A stretch of DNA of 64,000 nucleotides from Micromonosporaceae bacterium KJ-029 (GCA_005402585.1 BIFP01000014.1:99923-163922), one strand, 5' to 3'; shown: positions 7,806-18,119, counted from the first letter of the stretch. The notes: a model not told the origin generated them from the letters alone. Translations and numbers: made by a program.

Positions 7806-8183
7806 ATGGACACGCCGACCGGGACACCGCTGTGGCACACCAGCGCTCTGACCCGGCTGGCCTGGGGCGCGGCCCTCACCGTGGCGCCGCGTCGGGTACT
7901 GCGCAGTTGGGGGCACCCGAGTGGACTCGCCGTGGCGACGCTGAGGGTGCTCGGCGTACGTCACCTGGCCCAGGCGGCGGTGACCCTGCGCCGGCCGGCC
8001 CCGGCGGTGCTCACCGTGGGGGCGGCGGCGGACACGCTGCACGCGGCGACCGCCCTGGTACTCGCCGCCGCCGACCGCCGGCAGCGCCGCATCGCCCTGC
8101 TCGACACCGCCATCGCCGGCGGCTGGATCCTGCTCGACCTGTCCGCGGCCCGTCGGCGGCGGCGGACCGGCCGCGCCGGCTGA
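7806..8183 (+). CDS. Small hydrophobic protein of unknown function
   Basis: 125 residues, starting MDTPTGTPLWHTSAL at an ATG preceded by gaggag. Moderately hydrophobic segments (about residues 15-35, 60-85 and 95-112) alternate with Arg-rich stretches, and it ends RRRRRTGRAG. It is probably membrane associated. No named family was recognised. It sits between two GH15 genes that both run leftward, and is divergent from the first. Confidence 0.65.
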   Translation: MDTPTGTPLWHTSALTRLAWGAALTVAPRRVLRSWGHPSGLAVATLRVLGVRHLAQAAVTLRRPAPAVLTVGAAADTLHAATALVLAAADRRQRRIALLDTAIAGGWILLDLSAARRRRRTGRAG

Positions 8184-8219
8184 CCGGGCGAGGCGCGTGC
8201 CGACGACGGTCCGGCGTGG

Positions 8220-10004
8220 TCAGTCGGGAATCGGGCCGGGTTCGGCCTGGCCGAGCGTCACCGCGGTCTCCAACATCAGCGCGTGCACGAACGCCTGCGG
8301 AAGGTTCGCGCGCAGTTGCCGCTGCTCCACGTCGTACTCCTCGGTGAACAGGCCGGGCGGGCCGCAGGCGGCGCGGTTACGTTCGAACCACCGGTTGGCC
8401 GCGACGACGTCGCCGGCCTGCCAGGCGGCGAGCGACGCCGCGTAGCCGCAGAGCAGAAAGGCGCCCTCGGCGTCGCCGAGCGGGCGGCTGTCCGGCCGGA
8501 ACCGGTACAGGTAGCCGTCGCACTCCAACTCCCGCATGACCGCCCGCCGGGTCGCCTCGGTCCGCGGATCCCCGTTCGTCAGCGCACCCCTGATCCCGGG
8601 GAACAGCAGCGACGCGTCGACCCGCTCGTCGTCGTACGCCCGCTGCCAGCGCCCGCAGGGGTGCAGGCCGCGGGCGGCCGCGTCGGCGAGGATCGCGTCG
8701 GCGAGCGCCTCCCACCGACCGGCCGGCCCGGCCTGTGCCACGTCGGCCGCCGCCCGCAGCCCAGCCACGCAGATCAGCTTCGAGTGGGTCCACTGGCGGG
8801 GCGACAGCTCCCATATGCCCGAGTCGGCCTCGCCCCAGCGCTCGGCGATCACCCGCGCGGTCAGCTCCACCGCCCGCCAGCCGGAACGATCGAGCCGATC
8901 ACGCCGCGCGGCCTGCGACAACACCAGCAGCACCTCACCGAAGATGTCCAGCTGGAACTGTCCCCGTACCCAGTTGCCGGTGCGCGGTGACGCCCCGGGA
9001 TAGCCGGGCAGTTCGCGCTGCTCGGGCACCGGGTCACCGTCGACGGTGTAGGCGGGGGCGAGCCGGTCGCCGTCGGCCAGGACCCGTTCGGTGAGGAAGG
9101 CGACGATGTCGTCCAGCAGGTGATACCGGCCGACCAGGGCGGCGGCCTGGCCGGCGAAACTCTGGTCCCGGATCCAGGCGTACCGGTAGTCGTAGTTCCG
9201 CCCGGTCAGTGCCCGCTCGGGCAGCGCGGTGGTCGCCGCCGCCACCATGCCACCGCCCGGTCGGGTCAGGCCGCGTAGCACGGCGTACGCGAAGACGGCG
9301 TCGCGCTGCGCGGCGCCGCCGGCCAGCGGCGGCACCGACTCCCGCCAGGTGTGCTCGGTGGTCCGCCACAGCGCCGCCGGCTCGGGTGGCGCTTCGTCCA
9401 GCGGGTGGGTCGCGATCTCCAGCACCATGTCGTGCTGGCCCCCGGCCGGCAGCCGCAGCTGTCCGCCCAGTGCCCCGTCGGCGGTCAGGCCGAGGTCCTC
9501 CCCGCCCGTGTGGCGCAGGTGCAGGTCGCCGCAGCGGGCCGTCCAGAGCGGGCCGTACCGGCGGGCGTCGCGCACCGGCTCGCGGCCGAAGTCGGCCCGT
9601 GGATTTAGCCGGACCCGGACGACCGCGTCCCGGTCCAGGGCGTGGACCTGGCGCAGCAGCACCACTCGTCCCCGCTCACCGGGGAACAGCAGCGCCTCCC
9701 GGCACTCGATGATGCCGTCGGTGGTCACCCAGCGGCTCACCCAGATCAGCGATCCGGATTCGTAGTGCCCGCCCCACACGCACCGCGAGTTCGCCGGCGT
9801 CACCACGTACTCGCCTCGGCCACCGAGCAGGCTGGAGAAGATGGCCGGGTCGGCCCATCCCGGAGCGCACAGCCAGCTGACGTCTCCGTACGGCCCCATC
9901 AGCGCCCCGCGGTGGCCGTCGGCGAGCAACGCGTACTCGCGCAGCACCCGTGGCCCCTGCCGGCCGCCGGCCGCCGGTTGACTCGGCTCCTCGTCTCGGC
10001 GCAC
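8220..10004 (-). CDS. Glycoside hydrolase family 15 protein, second paralog
   Basis: 594 residues from GTG 10004, supported by a gggaggt ribosome site 8-14 bases upstream. It has the same architecture as the gene at 5869: REYALLADGHRGALMGPYGDVSWLCAPGW at the N-terminus, NYDYRYAWIRDQSFAGQAA in the catalytic barrel and LFTEEYDVEQRQLRANLPQAFVHALML near the end. The second paralog has WIRD in place of WLRD. The open frame extends further but overlaps the divergent SDR gene. Hydrolysis of an alpha-glucoside is expected; whether both enzymes use trehalose cannot be told from sequence. Confidence 0.87.
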   Translation of the reverse strand: MRRDEEPSQPAAGGRQGPRVLREYALLADGHRGALMGPYGDVSWLCAPGWADPAIFSSLLGGRGEYVVTPANSRCVWGGHYESGSLIWVSRWVTTDGIIECREALLFPGERGRVVLLRQVHALDRDAVVRVRLNPRADFGREPVRDARRYGPLWTARCGDLHLRHTGGEDLGLTADGALGGQLRLPAGGQHDMVLEIATHPLDEAPPEPAALWRTTEHTWRESVPPLAGGAAQRDAVFAYAVLRGLTRPGGGMVAAATTALPERALTGRNYDYRYAWIRDQSFAGQAAALVGRYHLLDDIVAFLTERVLADGDRLAPAYTVDGDPVPEQRELPGYPGASPRTGNWVRGQFQLDIFGEVLLVLSQAARRDRLDRSGWRAVELTARVIAERWGEADSGIWELSPRQWTHSKLICVAGLRAAADVAQAGPAGRWEALADAILADAAARGLHPCGRWQRAYDDERVDASLLFPGIRGALTNGDPRTEATRRAVMRELECDGYLYRFRPDSRPLGDAEGAFLLCGYAASLAAWQAGDVVAANRWFERNRAACGPPGLFTEEYDVEQRQLRANLPQAFVHALMLETAVTLGQAEPGPIPD

Positions 10005-10170
10005 CGGCCGCACCTCCCGCCGACCTCTCCGGGCCCCCGGGCGGTACCCGTCCTCGGCTGCCCTACGCCTGACACCGCTTCCGGATCGGGTCCTGGGCCG
10101 GAGCCCGACTATCTCGGCCGGCGCGGGGAACAGCCGGTCAGATGAGAGGGCTGACGAGCCGGGAGGTGCC

Positions 10171-11196
10171 ATGCGCCGGAACCGACAGGACATCAGGGTC
10201 GCGGTGATCACGGGCGCCAGCGCCGGTGTGGGCCGGGCCACCGCCCGGCTGCTCGCCCAACGGGGCATCGCGATCGCGCTGCTGGCCAGGGGACGCACCG
10301 GACTCGACGCCGCCGCCGCCGAGGTCCGGGCGGCCGGCAGTCGCGCGCTGCCCATCGAGGTGGACGTGGCCGACTACGACCAGGTCGTCGCCGCCGGGCA
10401 GCGGGTGGAGGACGAACTGGGGCCGATCGACCTGTGGATCAACAACGCCTTCAGCTCTGTCTTCGCGCCGTTTCAGGAGACCCGGCCGGAGGAGTTCCAG
10501 CGCGCGATGGAGGTCACCTATCTGGGGTACGTGCACGGCACCCGGGTCGCGCTCACCCACATGACGCCCCGCGACCGTGGCACGATCGTGCAGATCGGAT
10601 CGGCGCTCGCGTACCGGGGAATTCCGTTGCAGGCAACCTACTGCGGCGCCAAGCACGCGATCGTCGGGTTCACCGAGTCGGTGCGGTGCGAGCTGATGCA
10701 CGACAAGAGCAAGGTGCGGGTGACGATGGTCCACCTGCCCGCGGTCAACACGCCCCAGTTCGACTGGCTGCTGAGCCGGTTGCCCCGGCACGCCCAACCG
10801 GTGCCGCCGATCTACGAGCCGGAGGTGGCGGCCCGGGCCATCGTCGGTGCCGCGGACCGGCCCGAGCGCCGCGAGTACTGGGTAGGGCTCTCGACCGTGC
10901 TGACCATCCTCGGCAATCGGATCGCCCCCGGATTGCTCGACCGGTACCTGGGCCGCACCGGCTACCGGTCGCAGCAGACCGACCGGCCGACCGATCCACG
11001 GCGGCCGGCGAACCTGTGGCACCCGTTGGACGGCCCGGACGGCCACGACTTCGGCGCGCGGGGCAGCTTCACCCCGCGATCACACAGCCACAGCCCGCAG
11101 GCCTGGTTGTCCCGGCACCGGCTGGTCACCGCCGCCGGCGTGACCGCGGCAGCGGCGGCGACCGCCACCCTGCTACGGCTGCGGGATCGCGCCTGA
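10171..11196 (+). CDS. SDR family oxidoreductase with C-terminal membrane tail
   Basis: 341 residues. Residues 8-250 form a classical short-chain dehydrogenase: TGASAGVGRATARLL cofactor loop, NNAF variant of the NNAG motif, and YCGAK as the catalytic YxxxK with upstream Ser (IGSALAYRG). The C-terminal 90 residues are an extension with a final hydrophobic segment LVTAAGVTAAAAATATLL that could anchor it. GGGAGG precedes the ATG by 5 bases. Proteins of this layout are common in actinobacteria next to stress genes; the substrate is unknown. Confidence 0.88.
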   Translation: MRRNRQDIRVAVITGASAGVGRATARLLAQRGIAIALLARGRTGLDAAAAEVRAAGSRALPIEVDVADYDQVVAAGQRVEDELGPIDLWINNAFSSVFAPFQETRPEEFQRAMEVTYLGYVHGTRVALTHMTPRDRGTIVQIGSALAYRGIPLQATYCGAKHAIVGFTESVRCELMHDKSKVRVTMVHLPAVNTPQFDWLLSRLPRHAQPVPPIYEPEVAARAIVGAADRPERREYWVGLSTVLTILGNRIAPGLLDRYLGRTGYRSQQTDRPTDPRRPANLWHPLDGPDGHDFGARGSFTPRSHSHSPQAWLSRHRLVTAAGVTAAAAATATLLRLRDRA

Positions 11197-11370
11197 CCTC
11201 GCCGTTCAGGGCACCGGGCCGGCCACGTCCGGCGGCGTGACGACCTCGCCCGGCTCCCCTCCCGGGTTACCGGCCGCCGACTCGGGGAACGGGACGCGGG
11301 CGGCCCGCCGGTCGGCCAGAGTCGGAGTGAGCACCGACCGGGGTGCCGGGCGGGAGCGGATCAAGAGATC

Positions 11371-12855
11371 ATGGCGAGGTCGGCTGAGGGCAGCCACGAC
11401 CGGCGCCTGCCAGGCGGGCCGGGGCCGGTGCTCGCGCGGGCGACGGTCCGGCTGCTCGGCGGGCCGGGCCGGGCCCGCGTCGTGTTGCTGCTGGGTGGGG
11501 CACTCGCCCTGAACAGTGCGGACACCGGCACGCTCGGGGCGGCCGCGAACCAGTTGGAAGCGGATCTCGGGATCAGCCACGCCCAACTCGGCCTGCTGGC
11601 CTCCGCGTCCTCCGGGGTCGGCGCGATCGCCTCCGTGCCGATGGGCGTGCTCGCCGACCGCACCAACCGGGTACGCCTGCTGGTGATCACCACCGCGCTC
11701 TGGGCCGCCGCCATGGCCCTCGGCGGGCTCGCGCCCAGCTACGAGTTGCTGCTGCTGTCCCGGCTGCTGCTCGGCGCCGCCCTGGCCGCGGCCGGGCCCG
11801 TGGTGGTCTCACTGATCGGTGACTTCATCCCACCCGCCGAGCGCGCGGGGGTGCTCGGCTGGATCCTCACCGGCGAACTCATCGGCGCCGGCGCCGGCCT
11901 GGTGGTCGGCGGCGAGATCGCGGCGGCGTACTCCTGGCGGTACGCGTTCTTCCTGCTGGCGGCGGCGAGCGCGGGCCTGTCGGTGACGCTGTGGCGGCTG
12001 CTGCCCGAGCCCGCCCGGAGTGGCGCCGGTCAACTGCGTGCCGACCGGGGCGGGTCCGAGCCCGGACCGCGACGGGATTCCGGTAGGCAGGCGACCGACC
12101 GGGCCCAGGCAGCGGTGGCCGCCCGTGGGGTCACGCCGGCGAGCGACCGGGTGCTGACCGGTGATCCGACCGGGTGGACCCTGGCCCACGCGGCGGCGTA
12201 CCTGCTCTCGATCCCCACGAACCGACTGTTGATCGTGGCCTCGGCGATGGGCTACTTCTTCTTCGCCGGCATGCGTACGTTCATCGTCGTCTTCGCCGTT
12301 CGTCACTTCGGCATCTCGGAGATGGCGCTCGGCGCCCTCGTGCCGATCATCGGGGTGGTGGCCGTGACCGGCACCGTGCTCGCCGGCCGGCTCACCGACC
12401 GGGCGCTGGCCCGTGGGCACACCAGTGTCCGCATTCTCGTGCCGGCCGCCGGTTTCGTCGCCGCCGCGCTCCTGTTCGTGCCCGGGGTCTGGTTCACCTC
12501 GGTGGCGGTGGCGCTCCCGCTGATCGCACTCGGCGCCGGCGCGCTCTCGGTGTCCAACCCGCCGCTGGACGCCGCCCGGCTGGACATCGTTCCGGGCAGG
12601 TTGTGGGGGCGTGCGGAGAGCCTGCGGACGGTCCTGCGGCTCGCCGCCGAGGCCGCCGCTCCGGCCACCTTCGGCTGGCTGGCCGACCAGCTCGGCGGAG
12701 AGGCGGGCCGATCCACCGGCGTCGGCCTGCGCAACGCTTTCCTGATCATGCTGATCCCGCTGGCGGCCAACGGCCTGATCATGATCGCCGCCCGGCGCAC
12801 CTATCCGGTCGACGTGGCCACGGCGGCGGAGTCGGACCGGGCGTCGAACGAGTGA
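11371..12855 (+). CDS. MFS transporter
   Basis: 494 residues with twelve predicted membrane segments in two halves separated by a charged loop of about 60 residues (around 215-275). The motif PMGVLADRTNRVRLL between segments 2 and 3 is the MFS A-motif (GxLaDrxGrkxxl), repeated weakly in the second half as GRLTDRALARG. The first half, with NSADTGTLGAAANQLEADLGISHAQLGLL, resembles Spinster-like MFS proteins. Export of a lipid or hydrophobic compound is possible but not shown. It ends 274 bases before the hopanoid operon and is probably not part of it. Confidence 0.87.
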   Translation: MARSAEGSHDRRLPGGPGPVLARATVRLLGGPGRARVVLLLGGALALNSADTGTLGAAANQLEADLGISHAQLGLLASASSGVGAIASVPMGVLADRTNRVRLLVITTALWAAAMALGGLAPSYELLLLSRLLLGAALAAAGPVVVSLIGDFIPPAERAGVLGWILTGELIGAGAGLVVGGEIAAAYSWRYAFFLLAAASAGLSVTLWRLLPEPARSGAGQLRADRGGSEPGPRRDSGRQATDRAQAAVAARGVTPASDRVLTGDPTGWTLAHAAAYLLSIPTNRLLIVASAMGYFFFAGMRTFIVVFAVRHFGISEMALGALVPIIGVVAVTGTVLAGRLTDRALARGHTSVRILVPAAGFVAAALLFVPGVWFTSVAVALPLIALGAGALSVSNPPLDAARLDIVPGRLWGRAESLRTVLRLAAEAAAPATFGWLADQLGGEAGRSTGVGLRNAFLIMLIPLAANGLIMIAARRTYPVDVATAAESDRASNE

Positions 12856-12889
12856 CCCGAGGCCCGCCGGGCGGGCGGCACCGCGGTCC

Positions 12890-12960
12890 GGGCTAGACAT
12901 TAGAAGCGATTTTGCGTGGTAGGCGTGATCAGCATGGTTATGCTCGTTTTGCACATGTTC
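12890..12960 (+). promoter_or_regulatory. AT-rich probable promoter of the hopanoid operon
   Basis: A stretch much richer in A/T than its surroundings lies 170-240 bases before dxs, in the gap 12856-13128. It holds a small inverted repeat agcat-ggtt-atgct (12931-12944). No confident -35/-10 pair could be assigned. The remainder of the gap is GC-rich with no recognised signal. Confidence 0.4.
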
Positions 12961-13128
12961 CAGGTGACTCCATCACCCACCGCGCTACCCGCACCACCCA
13001 CGGCCGGATCACCGCATCCGCAGCAGACAGTGCAACGCCCCGCTGCCGGGAGGCGATCGACACCCGGCCACCGCGGACAAGGGTTGTGGCCGCTGGGTTT
13101 CGCGCACGACCGGCCGGACGGAGAGATG

Positions 13129-14976
13129 ATGTCCCTGCTCGACACCGTCAACCAGCCCGACGACCTGCGGCGGCTCACCCACGACCAGCTGCGGGTGCTC
13201 GCCGGGGAGATCCGGGCGTTCCTGGTCGAGGCGATCTGCCGGCGTGGCGGGCACCTCGGCCCCAACCTCGGCATGGTCGAACTGACCATCGCGCTGCACC
13301 GGGTGTTCCGGTCCCCGCACGACCGGATCATCTTCGACACCGGTCACCAGGCGTACGTCCACAAGCTGCTCACCGGCCGCCAGGCCGGGTTCGCCCAGCT
13401 GCGCGGAGCGGGCGGCCTGTCCGGCTACCCCCGGCGGGCCGAGTCGCCCCACGACCTGGTGGAGAACTCGCACGCCTCCACCGCGCTGTCCTACGCCACC
13501 GGCCTGTGTCGGGCGTACGCCCTGAACGGCCCCGACCGGGCCGTGGTCGCGGTGATCGGCGACGGCGCCCTCACCGGCGGCCTGGCCTGGGAGGCGCTGA
13601 ACAACCTGGCCGAGTCGCCCGGCCGGGTGGTGGTCGTGCTCAACGACAACGGCCGCTCGTACGCGCCGACCGTGGGCGGCCTGGCCGCGCACCTCGCGAC
13701 GCTGCGCGCCGAGGCCGGGTCGGACCAGGACGGAGCGGCGACGAGTTCCGACTTCTTCCGGACGCTGGGGCTGGACTATCTCGGCCCGATCGACGGACAC
13801 GACGTGCCCCAACTCGAAGCGGCGCTGCGGCAGGCCCGAGAGTCGGACCGGTCGGTCGTGGTCCACTGCGTCACCCGCAAGGGGCACGGCCACCCACCGG
13901 CCGAGGCCGACGAGGCCGACCGGCTGCACACGGTGGGCGTGGTCGATCCGGGCACCGGGCAGCCGGCCGGGACCTCCGGCCCGACCTGGACCGACGTCTT
14001 CGCCGAGGAACTCGTCGCCATCGGCGGGCACCGGTCGGACGTGGTGGCGGTCTCCGCGGCGATGCTGGGCCCGACCGGGCTCGCCGGCTTCGCCGCACGC
14101 TACCCCGACCGGACCGTCGACGTGGGCATCGCCGAGCAGCACGCCATCACCTCGGCGGCCGGGCTCGCGTTCGGCGGCAAGCACCCGGTGGTGGCGGTCT
14201 ACGCCACCTTCCTGAACCGGGCGTTCGACCAGGTACTGCTCGACGTGGCGCTGCACCGACTGCCGGTCACCCTGGTGCTCGACCGGGCCGGGATCACCGG
14301 CCCGGACGGGCCGAGCCATCACGGCATGTGGGACCTGGCCATGCTCGGCGCCGTGCCCGGCCTGCGGGTGGCCGCCCCGCGGGACGCGGCCTCGCTCCGC
14401 GAGGAGCTGCGGGAGGCGGTCGACGAGCACCGGGGACCCACGGTGCTGCGGTTCCCCAAGTCCCGCGTCGACCAGAACCTACCCGCGGTGGAGCGGATCG
14501 CCGGCGTGGATGTCCTGCGCCGGGCACCGGGTGCGCAGGTGCTGCTGGTCGCCGTGGGAGCGATGGCCGGGCCGACCCTGCGGGCGGCGGAACTGCTGAC
14601 GGCGGGCGGTGTCGAGTGCACCGTGGTCGACCCCCGGTGGGTGCGGCCGGTCAACCCGCAGGTCGCCGTGCTGGCCGCCGAGCACGCGCTGGTCGTCACC
14701 GTCGAGGACGGAATCCGCGACGGTGGGGTGGGCACGGCCGTCGCCCAGAGCCTCACCGACGCCGCCGTCGGTACGCCGGTGTGCGCCCTCGGCCTGCCCA
14801 CCGCGTTCGTGCCGCACGGCGAGCGGCCCGACCTGCTCGCCGAGTACGGCCTCGACGCCCACGGCATCTGCGCGGACGTGCTGCGCCGGCTGTCGTGGCT
14901 CGGCACCGGCAGCCGGGACACGTCGCGGACGGTGCGGGCGAGCGTCCGCGGCCGGCTGACCCCGCTCGCCGGTTGA
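13129..14976 (+). CDS. dxs: 1-deoxy-D-xylulose-5-phosphate synthase
   Basis: 615 residues. The enzyme condenses pyruvate and glyceraldehyde 3-phosphate with thiamine diphosphate, the first step of the MEP isoprenoid pathway. Visible signatures are the TPP motif GDGALTGG...LNDN (around residues 145-175), [13 protein letters not shown] in the pyrimidine domain and [22 protein letters not shown] in the C-terminal half. All three transketolase domains are present and length is normal. GGAG at 13120-13123 favours the second of two adjacent ATGs (13129). As first gene of the hopanoid operon it is probably a dedicated copy that feeds triterpene synthesis. Confidence 0.93.
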   Translation: MSLLDTVNQPDDLRRLTHDQLRVLAGEIRAFLVEAICRRGGHLGPNLGMVELTIALHRVFRSPHDRIIFDTGHQAYVHKLLTGRQAGFAQLRGAGGLSGYPRRAESPHDLVENSHASTALSYATGLCRAYALNGPDRAVVAVIGDGALTGGLAWEALNNLAESPGRVVVVLNDNGRSYAPTVGGLAAHLATLRAEAGSDQDGAATSSDFFRTLGLDYLGPIDGHDVPQLEAALRQARESDRSVVVHCVTRKGHGHPPAEADEADRLHTVGVVDPGTGQPAGTSGPTWTDVFAEELVAIGGHRSDVVAVSAAMLGPTGLAGFAARYPDRTVDVGIAEQHAITSAAGLAFGGKHPVVAVYATFLNRAFDQVLLDVALHRLPVTLVLDRAGITGPDGPSHHGMWDLAMLGAVPGLRVAAPRDAASLREELREAVDEHRGPTVLRFPKSRVDQNLPAVERIAGVDVLRRAPGAQVLLVAVGAMAGPTLRAAELLTAGGVECTVVDPRWVRPVNPQVAVLAAEHALVVTVEDGIRDGGVGTAVAQSLTDAAVGTPVCALGLPTAFVPHGERPDLLAEYGLDAHGICADVLRRLSWLGTGSRDTSRTVRASVRGRLTPLAG

Positions 14977-15016
14977 GCCGCCGCCGCTCGTGTCCAGAGG
15001 AAGGAGAGAAGCACGG

Positions 15017-15874
15017 ATGGGTCCATCAGCCATCGCCCCTGACATACGTCGGGTGGAGCAGGCCCGGGCGCGGGAGAACTTCCCGGTCGCCCTGCGGGTG
15101 CTGCCCGCGCGGTACCGCCGTCACCTCGTCGCGGTGTACGGCTACGCCCGCCACGTCGACGACCTCGGCGACGAACCGCTGGACGACGGGCTCGACCGGC
15201 TCGCCGCCCTGGACCACGTCGAGGCCGAGCTGCACGACCTCTACGCGGGCGCCGACGTACGGCACCCGGTGCTGCGGGCCCTCGCGCCCACCGTGGCCGA
15301 GTGCCGGCTGCCGCTGGACCCGCTCGTCCGGCTGATCGAGGCGAACCGGGTCGACCAGCACGTCACCCGCTACGAAACTTTCGAGCAGCTCGTCGGCTAC
15401 TGCACCCTGTCCGCCAACCCGGTCGGCGAACTCGTCCTGCACATCTTCGGGCAGGCCGACGCGGCGGCCGTCGCGTTGTCCGATCGGGTCTGCACCGCTC
15501 TGCAACTCGTCGAGCACCTGCAGGATGTGGCCGAGGACCACCGCCGTGGCCGGGTCTACCTGCCGGCGGCCGACCTGGAACGGTTCGAGGTCACCGAGGC
15601 GGACCTCGCCGGCCGCACCGCCAGCCGGCGGCTGCGGGAGCTGATCGGATTCGAGGCGGAACGGGCCCGTGCCTGGCTCGACGCCGGCGCTCCACTGGTG
15701 TCGGCGCTGCACGGCTGGGGCCGGCTCGCGGTCGGCGGCTATCTGGCCGGCGGACGGGCCACGCTCGACGCACTGGCCGCCGCCGACCACGATCCGTTGG
15801 CGGTCACCGTCCGGCCCCGCCGCCAGCAGATCCTCGGCAACTGGCTGGCCGCCACCGTCCGGAGGGCCGGATGA
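15017..15874 (+). CDS. hpnC: Squalene synthase HpnC
   Basis: 285 residues with the all-alpha trans-prenyltransferase fold. Aspartate-rich motifs are YGYARHVDDLGDE (about residues 40-55) and LVEHLQDVAEDHRRGRVYLP (about 165-185). In the three-enzyme bacterial route HpnC converts presqualene diphosphate to hydroxysqualene, between HpnD and HpnE. aggaaggag lies 8 bases before the ATG. It begins 40 bases after dxs and overlaps hpnD by the 4-base ATGA. Confidence 0.92.
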   Translation: MGPSAIAPDIRRVEQARARENFPVALRVLPARYRRHLVAVYGYARHVDDLGDEPLDDGLDRLAALDHVEAELHDLYAGADVRHPVLRALAPTVAECRLPLDPLVRLIEANRVDQHVTRYETFEQLVGYCTLSANPVGELVLHIFGQADAAAVALSDRVCTALQLVEHLQDVAEDHRRGRVYLPAADLERFEVTEADLAGRTASRRLRELIGFEAERARAWLDAGAPLVSALHGWGRLAVGGYLAGGRATLDALAAADHDPLAVTVRPRRQQILGNWLAATVRRAG

Positions 15875-16743
15875 CCACGACGACCACCCGAACCGAAGCC
15901 GCCTACCGGCACTGCGAGCAGATCACCCGCACCCAGGCGGCCAACTTCGCGTACGGCATCCGGCTGCTGCCGGCGCCGAAACGGCGGGCGCTGTCGGCCA
16001 TCTACGCCACCGCCCGCCGCATCGACGACATCGGCGACGGCACACTGCCTCCCGACGACAAGCTGGACGCGCTGGCCGGGACCCGGGCCGCCCTGCACCG
16101 GCTCCCCGGGGACAGCGGTGCCGACCCGGTACTCGCCGCGCTCGGCGACGCCGCGACGCGGATGCCGATCCCGCTGGCCGCCTTCGACGAGCTCATCGAC
16201 GGTTGCGCCGCGGACGTGACCGGCCGCCGGTACGACACCTTCGACGACCTGCTCTGGTACTGCCGCTGTGTGGCCGGATCGATCGGCCGGCTCTCCCTCG
16301 GCGTGTTCGGGACCCGCCAGCCGGACCGGGCCACCCCGCTGGCCGACGCGCTGGGGGTGGCTCTGCAGCTGACCAACATCCTGCGCGACCTGGTCGAGGA
16401 CCGGGTCGACGGCCGCGTCTACCTGCCGGCCGAGGACCTGGACCGGTTCGGCTGCACCCTCCGGCTGGACGGGACCGGCTTCGCGGATCCACCGGAGCGG
16501 CTGATGGAGCTGGTCCGCTTCGAGGCCACCCGGGCCGCCCGCTGGTACGAGGTCGGCCTTCGGCTGCTGCCCATGCTGGACCGGCGCAGCGCGGCCTGCA
16601 CCGCCGCGATGGCCGGCATCTACCGCCGCCTGCTCACCCGGATCGCCGCCGATCCGCTGGCGGTCACCCGCAGTCGCGTTTCGTTGCCGGGCCGGGAGAA
16701 GGCCTGGGTGGCGGCGCGCGCTCTCGTCGGCCGTGGCGCATGA
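15871..16743 (+). CDS. hpnD: Presqualene diphosphate synthase HpnD
   Basis: 290 residues. It joins two farnesyl diphosphates to presqualene diphosphate. Motifs: TARRIDDIGDG near residues 45-55 (first Asp cluster) and LQLTNILRDLVEDRVDGRVYLP near 165-185 (second cluster, NILRD type). The pair hpnC-hpnD gives the usual order of bacterial hopanoid clusters. ATGA overlaps at both ends indicate translational coupling with hpnC and hpnE. Confidence 0.93.
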   Translation: MTTTTTRTEAAYRHCEQITRTQAANFAYGIRLLPAPKRRALSAIYATARRIDDIGDGTLPPDDKLDALAGTRAALHRLPGDSGADPVLAALGDAATRMPIPLAAFDELIDGCAADVTGRRYDTFDDLLWYCRCVAGSIGRLSLGVFGTRQPDRATPLADALGVALQLTNILRDLVEDRVDGRVYLPAEDLDRFGCTLRLDGTGFADPPERLMELVRFEATRAARWYEVGLRLLPMLDRRSAACTAAMAGIYRRLLTRIAADPLAVTRSRVSLPGREKAWVAARALVGRGA

Positions 16744-18119
16744 CCGGGCCGGCCGCGCAGCCGGGCGGCGGTTCCGGCACGGTGTGCGTGATCGGCGGTG
16801 GGCTGGCCGGGATCGCCGCGGCGATCCGGCTCGCCGACCTCGGCCTGCCCGTGGCACTGCTGGAGACCCGGCCGGAGCTGGGCGGCGCGACGTACTCCTT
16901 CCGCCGCGACGGCCTCAGCGTGGACACCGGCCAGCACGTCTTCCTGCGCTGCTACCACACCTACCGGCGACTGTTGGACCGACTCGGCACGGCCGGCGAC
17001 ACCGATGTGCAGTCGCGGTTCACGGTGCCGGTGCTGCTGCCGGGACAACAGCCGCAGGTGCTGGTCCGGCGCCGGCTGCCGGCCCCGGCGCACCTGCTGC
17101 CGGCCCTGGCCGGATACCGGCTGCTCAGCCCGGTGGAACGGCTCGCCGCCGTCCGGGCCTGCGCCGCGCTTCGGCACGTCGACCCGGACCTGCCCGCCAC
17201 CGACGGGAGCAGCTTCGGCGACTGGCTCACCACGCACGGGCAGAGCCGCCGGGCGATCCGGCGGCTCTGGGACCTGATCACCGTGGCGGCCCTGAACCTG
17301 CCCAGCACCCACGCGTCGCTGGCGCTGGCGGCACGGGTGTTCCGCACCGGACTGCTGGAGGCCGCCGACGCCGGTGACATCGGCCGGCCGCTGGTCCCGC
17401 TCACCGACCTGCACGGCGTTCCCGCCCGTCGGCTGCTCGACCGGCTCGGCGCCCGGGTCCACACCCGGGCGCGGGTGCGGTGGATCCGACCGGAGGCGAC
17501 CGGATTCCGGATCGGTGTGGACGACACCGAACTGGACGCGGACGCCGTGGTGCTGGCGGTGCCGCACCAGGCCGCCGCGTCGCTGGTACCGCCCGCCGCC
17601 GCGCCCGACGCCGAGCAGTGGCGCCGGCTGGGCGCGGCGCCGATCGTCAACGTGCACCTGCGCTACGCCGCCAAGGTCACCGACCTCGGCATGGCCGCCG
17701 CCGTGGAGTCCCCGGCACAGTGGATCTTCGACCGTTCGACGCCGGGCGGGGACGGCGAACAGCATCTGGTGGTGTCGCTGTCAGCCGCCGACGCGGAGAT
17801 CGAGCGGCCGGCGGCGGAGCTGGTGGCGGCGCAACGCCAGGCGCTCGCCGATCTGTTCCCGGCCGCGCGGCACACCCCGGTACGCGACGCGTTCGTGACC
17901 CGGGAGCCCAAAGCCACCTTCCGGCAGGCGCCCGGCACCCGGGCGTACCGGCCGGGTCCGGCCACCCGCCTCCCGGGGCTGGTACTGGCCGGCGCATGGA
18001 CCGACACCGGCTGGCCGGACACGATGGAGGGCGCGGTGCGCAGCGGCGAGGACGCCGCCGACATCGTCGCCCGCCAGCTCCTGTCCCGGCCCCGACACCA
18101 CTCGGAGGCCGCATCATGA
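16740..18119 (+). CDS. hpnE: Hydroxysqualene dehydroxylase HpnE
   Basis: 459 residues, FAD-dependent amine-oxidase fold. VCVIGGGLAGIAAAIRLADLG at the N-terminus is the dinucleotide-binding loop, and the C-terminal segment LAGAWTDTGWPDTMEGAVRSGEDAAD is the second flavin contact. It reduces hydroxysqualene to squalene, completing the HpnCDE route. GGATYSFRRDGLSVDTGQHVF matches the family. It overlaps hpnD and the prenyl synthase gene by 4 bases each. Confidence 0.92.
   Translation: MTGPAAQPGGGSGTVCVIGGGLAGIAAAIRLADLGLPVALLETRPELGGATYSFRRDGLSVDTGQHVFLRCYHTYRRLLDRLGTAGDTDVQSRFTVPVLLPGQQPQVLVRRRLPAPAHLLPALAGYRLLSPVERLAAVRACAALRHVDPDLPATDGSSFGDWLTTHGQSRRAIRRLWDLITVAALNLPSTHASLALAARVFRTGLLEAADAGDIGRPLVPLTDLHGVPARRLLDRLGARVHTRARVRWIRPEATGFRIGVDDTELDADAVVLAVPHQAAASLVPPAAAPDAEQWRRLGAAPIVNVHLRYAAKVTDLGMAAAVESPAQWIFDRSTPGGDGEQHLVVSLSAADAEIERPAAELVAAQRQALADLFPAARHTPVRDAFVTREPKATFRQAPGTRAYRPGPATRLPGLVLAGAWTDTGWPDTMEGAVRSGEDAADIVARQLLSRPRHHSEAAS

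Noticed and set aside
5479..7851. A 790-codon forward frame opposite the first GH15 gene
   Set aside because: Arg/Gly/His-rich shadow translation on the antisense strand of a clearly conserved enzyme; a by-product of high GC.
12912..15335. An 807-codon forward frame over dxs and hpnC
   Set aside because: Low-complexity Arg/Gly/Pro translation; the dxs and hpnC frames contain all family motifs.
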